From Prevotella sp. UBA7551 (GTDB lineage Bacteria > Bacteroidota > Bacteroidia > Bacteroidales > Bacteroidaceae): a stretch of DNA of 21,610 bases. The stretch is taken from assembly GCA_002479145.1 (NCBI GenBank), contig DLLX01000056.1:1-21610 (forward strand). The letters run 5' to 3'. This document shows, one piece after another, positions 21,426 through 21,610 of this stretch. The position numbers and the translations under genes were made by a program. The notes beneath the pieces are model-generated. The model saw only the letters and a program-made list of their open reading frames with translations. It was not told the origin of the DNA and did not search any database. Within the stretch, counting starts at the first letter, position 1. Every line of letters starts with the position of its first letter.

Positions 21426-21610
21426 AATTCACCTGCCCTCTTTAGATAAAGAAGGTAACGTTAAATTACTGCAAGACGGGTTACAGTGGATAAATTTTGT
21501 TTAACGGGAGAAGAGCCGTCCTCACCACTTCCAGCACCTGAAAACATGAATGCTGAATTGCAAATATGGTGTAATCCCCCGCCCATCTATGATGAGTTTG
21601 CGCTGCAAAG
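21426..21610. other. Right edge, no gene seen
   Basis: This 185-nt edge probably holds the leader and promoter of the accessory block. On the minus strand CATATTTG (21568-21561) is one base from TAnnTTTG, but no TTTG lies at the right spacing. I cannot say whether the block starts here or continues beyond the window. Confidence 0.35.

Overview
The window reads as a Bacteroidales chromosome, most like Prevotella or a relative. It has a SusC/SusD pair, DUF1735-type surface lipoproteins, promoters of the Bacteroidetes form TTTG-N20-TAnnTTTG, and little sign of Shine-Dalgarno sites. Genus is inference; no rRNA or other decisive marker is present.

Region 1 (about 1-8670) is a compact polysaccharide utilisation locus on the minus strand: SusC (8277-5221), SusD (5193-3646), a GH18 endo-beta-N-acetylglucosaminidase-type lipoprotein (3613-2585), a DUF1735+LamG lipoprotein (2563-1403) and a DUF1735+F5/8C lipoprotein (1216-221), ending in a hairpin at 166-196. 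This gene set matches the core of the Bacteroides thetaiotaomicron high-mannose N-glycan locus around BT3983-BT3987. The likely job is to cut N-glycans off host glycoproteins at the cell surface and import them. No exo-glycosidase or regulator is in view.

Region 2 (8670-12240) is housekeeping: a haemolysin-III/PAQR membrane protein transcribed divergently from susC, then miaB (tRNA methylthiolation) and a small lipoprotein gene upstream of it on the minus strand. The lipoprotein has a perfect Bacteroidetes promoter and a 66-bp tandem repeat that triplicates its start-codon region.

Region 3 (12290-21430 and probably beyond) is an accessory locus, all on the minus strand, more A+T-rich than regions 1-2 in the lines I counted. 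A 12-bp hairpin at 17066-17104 divides it into two blocks. The upstream block encodes a two-repeat protein (259 aa), a histone-H1-like repeat protein (85 aa), a TerB-like protein (139 aa), a tail-anchored protein (165 aa), a coiled-coil protein (254 aa), an unknown protein (265 aa) and a 103-aa protein. The downstream block encodes a TerB-like remnant, a KAP-family P-loop NTPase (588 aa), a 79-aa coiled-coil protein, a 59-aa basic protein and two exported proteins, at least one a lipoprotein.

Reading the proteins against each other shows shared modules. The KAP C-terminus resembles the tail-anchored 165-aa protein. The 103-aa protein resembles the C-terminus of the 259-aa protein. The repeat in the 259-aa protein recurs in the 254-aa protein. 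TerB-like sequence occurs in both blocks. This argues for one functional system, possibly a membrane-linked NTPase stress or defence system, which I cannot match to a named one. Its function is not established by the sequence.
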